Assembly: GCA_964521105.1 (NCBI GenBank)
Contig: CAZFPO010000069.1
Span: 1-14,929, forward strand
Reading direction: 5' to 3'
Origin: JAQUGA01 sp964521105
GTDB taxonomy: Bacteria; Bacteroidota; Bacteroidia; Bacteroidales; WCHB1-69
Length of the DNA stretch: 14,929 nt
This document shows positions 13,962 to 14,929 of this stretch, one piece after another; position 1 is the first letter of the stretch, and every line of letters starts with the position of its first letter. A program made the position numbers and the translations under genes. The notes below the pieces were generated by a model. That model was not told the origin of the DNA. It was given only the letters and a program-made list of their open reading frames with translations, and made no database searches.

Positions 13962-14189
13962 AAAATTGTTTTATGTATACTCACCATCATTGATTTTTGA
14001 AACTTTAAATCAATATCATAAAATTTACTTTAAGAAACCAGAAACTTAATTCCATTAAAAAAAAATAAAAATATCTTAAAATAAAGGAGAGTTTAGTTTC
14101 AAAAGAAAGCAAGATGGGTTATTCTTAAATTTGAATATACTTGTTGTTAACAATACTAACAGGTGTCCTGAAAAAATGAGTTTATTTAT
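13962..14189. other. Intergenic stretch with no recognised gene
   Basis: This is the middle of the 372-base gap between the divergent FISUMP and hydrolase-like genes. It is very AT-rich. It contains the inverted repeat ATTGATTT/AAATCAAT (13989-14014) and the palindrome TTGTTAACAA (14144-14153). An AGGAGAG at about 14091 is followed by no usable reading frame. No RNA gene is recognised. Confidence 0.6.
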
Positions 14190-14197
14190 TATATTTG
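14190..14197 (+). promoter_or_regulatory. Candidate −7 box for the secreted hydrolase-like gene
   Basis: TATATTTG followed by TAG is a full TAnnTTTG match, 51 bases before the ATG at 14249. No TTTG is seen at the −33 distance. Confidence 0.45.
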
Positions 14198-14248
14198 TAG
14201 TAATTAAAATTATGCTTGCAAAAAATCAAAAAATATAATAGCAAACGT

Positions 14249-14857
14249 ATGACAAGTAAGCTAATCATTTTTCTAATATTAATTTTAAGCTTCAACAATG
14301 TCTATTGTCAAGACAGCACTATCATTAGTGTTTACTTTCTTTATGGCTCTAAACCAGCAAAAGGATATAAAAAAACAGAATTTCACAGACTTGGTGGAAT
14401 TCATGGTGGTCATGTAACCTTATGCCTCGACTCACAAGCAATAGGATTTTTCCCATATGGAAGACTTCATATTTTCCCTCGAGAGAAAAACCTCCATAGC
14501 ATGTATTTGCCAATGCCTTTAGAAGATTTTCTATCCGACACCATCGAAGAAAAGTACACTTCATTCCACATGGCCATTTCTGATTCACAATACGTTAAAC
14601 TAAAGGAAATCATCCATAATTATGTTTCGGTAAAAACGCCATACGATTATGCATTTTTCGGTTTGAGATGCGCTTCAGCTACGTATGACATCTTGAGTCA
14701 AATTGGAATTGTAGAAAAAAAATCAAAATTCAATAATATCTTTTCGAATTTTTATCCTAAAAAATTTAGAAAAAAGATGTTCAAAGTAGCCCAAAAAAAT
14801 AATTACAAGGTTATAAGTTCAACCGGAAGCTCGAGACGAAAATGGGAAAAAGACTGA
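14249..14857 (+). CDS. Secreted protein, possible permuted papain-fold (NlpC/P60- or DUF4105-like) hydrolase
   Basis: 202 residues from the ATG at 14249. A TTG at 14216 would add 11 polar residues ahead of a clean signal peptide, so I reject it. The signal peptide (1-20) ends NNVYC before Q21, the usual signal peptidase I pattern in Bacteroidota, so the product is exported. The mature part has GGIHGGHVTL (49-58) and, 86 residues after H55, GLRCASATYDIL (138-149). A His in a G-H-V-x-L strand before a Cys at the start of a helix is the order expected for circularly permuted NlpC/P60-like enzymes such as YiiX or DUF4105 domains. H55 and C141 would then be catalytic. The basic tail ends GSSRRKWEKD. 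I do not recognise the exact family; the fold call is inference, and a non-enzymatic secreted protein is possible. Another partly hidden gene may follow in the last 72 bases, where I see nothing else. Confidence 0.55.
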   Translation: MTSKLIIFLILILSFNNVYCQDSTIISVYFLYGSKPAKGYKKTEFHRLGGIHGGHVTLCLDSQAIGFFPYGRLHIFPREKNLHSMYLPMPLEDFLSDTIEEKYTSFHMAISDSQYVKLKEIIHNYVSVKTPYDYAFFGLRCASATYDILSQIGIVEKKSKFNNIFSNFYPKKFRKKMFKVAQKNNYKVISSTGSSRRKWEKD

Positions 14858-14929
14858 GAAAATTTCATCATTTAAAAACACTATTGTCCGATAAAAAATC
14901 AAAAACGCTTTAATCCAATTGCAACTAGC

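Noticed and set aside
14216..14248. TTG at 14216 as start of the secreted hydrolase-like protein
   Set aside because: It would put 11 polar and basic residues before a complete signal peptide beginning at 14249.
14880..14929. Possible insertion-sequence end at the right edge (TGTCCGATAAA)
   Set aside because: It vaguely resembles ends of Bacteroidota insertion sequences, but no transposase or second end is visible in the remaining bases.

Overview
The window is AT-rich and typical of the phylum Bacteroidota. The clues are TAnnTTTG-type −7 promoter boxes, the phylum-restricted families DUF4293 and DUF4834 (the latter directly upstream of a YfhO-family gene), a FISUMP-domain protein, and a near absence of Shine-Dalgarno sequences. 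It reads as ordinary chromosome with one rearranged intergenic region. No complete transposase, prophage, CRISPR array, tRNA or rRNA was seen.

Layout. (1) 1-187 is a promoter region that seems to face both ways; a leftward gene probably begins just outside the window. (2) 188-1767 holds a GT9 glycosyltransferase and an L-threonylcarbamoyladenylate synthase joined by an ATGA overlap. (3) 1836-3398 is a POT/PTR2-type transporter that converges on a YebC-family gene (3463-4173, minus) through a shared bidirectional terminator. (4) 4291-6891 is a likely operon of a LEA14-like lipoprotein, a DUF4293 membrane protein and a bifunctional NAD(P)H-hydrate repair enzyme. It converges on a MATE transporter (6931-8292, minus). 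(5) 8296-9474 is a two-gene small heat-shock protein operon. It has a near-consensus sigma-54 (−24/−12) promoter, two matching upstream half-palindromic sites 32 bp apart, strong Shine-Dalgarno sequences on both genes and a strong terminator. (6) 9393-9985: the last 8 codons, stop codon and terminator of the second hsp20 are repeated exactly about 430 bp downstream, enclosing a non-coding segment full of inverted and crossing complementary repeats. (7) 10086-12818 is DUF4834 plus a YfhO-family membrane protein, ended by a terminator. (8) 12944-13876 (minus) is a membrane-anchored FISUMP protein, divergent from a secreted protein (14249-14857) that may be a permuted papain-fold hydrolase.

Functionally this is mostly housekeeping: envelope glycan synthesis, tRNA t6A biosynthesis, translation support, nucleotide repair and transport. 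The parts most worth a second look are the hsp20 control region and the 9393-9985 duplication with its structured insert. Both rest on direct reading of the sequence; the proposed mechanisms are inference.
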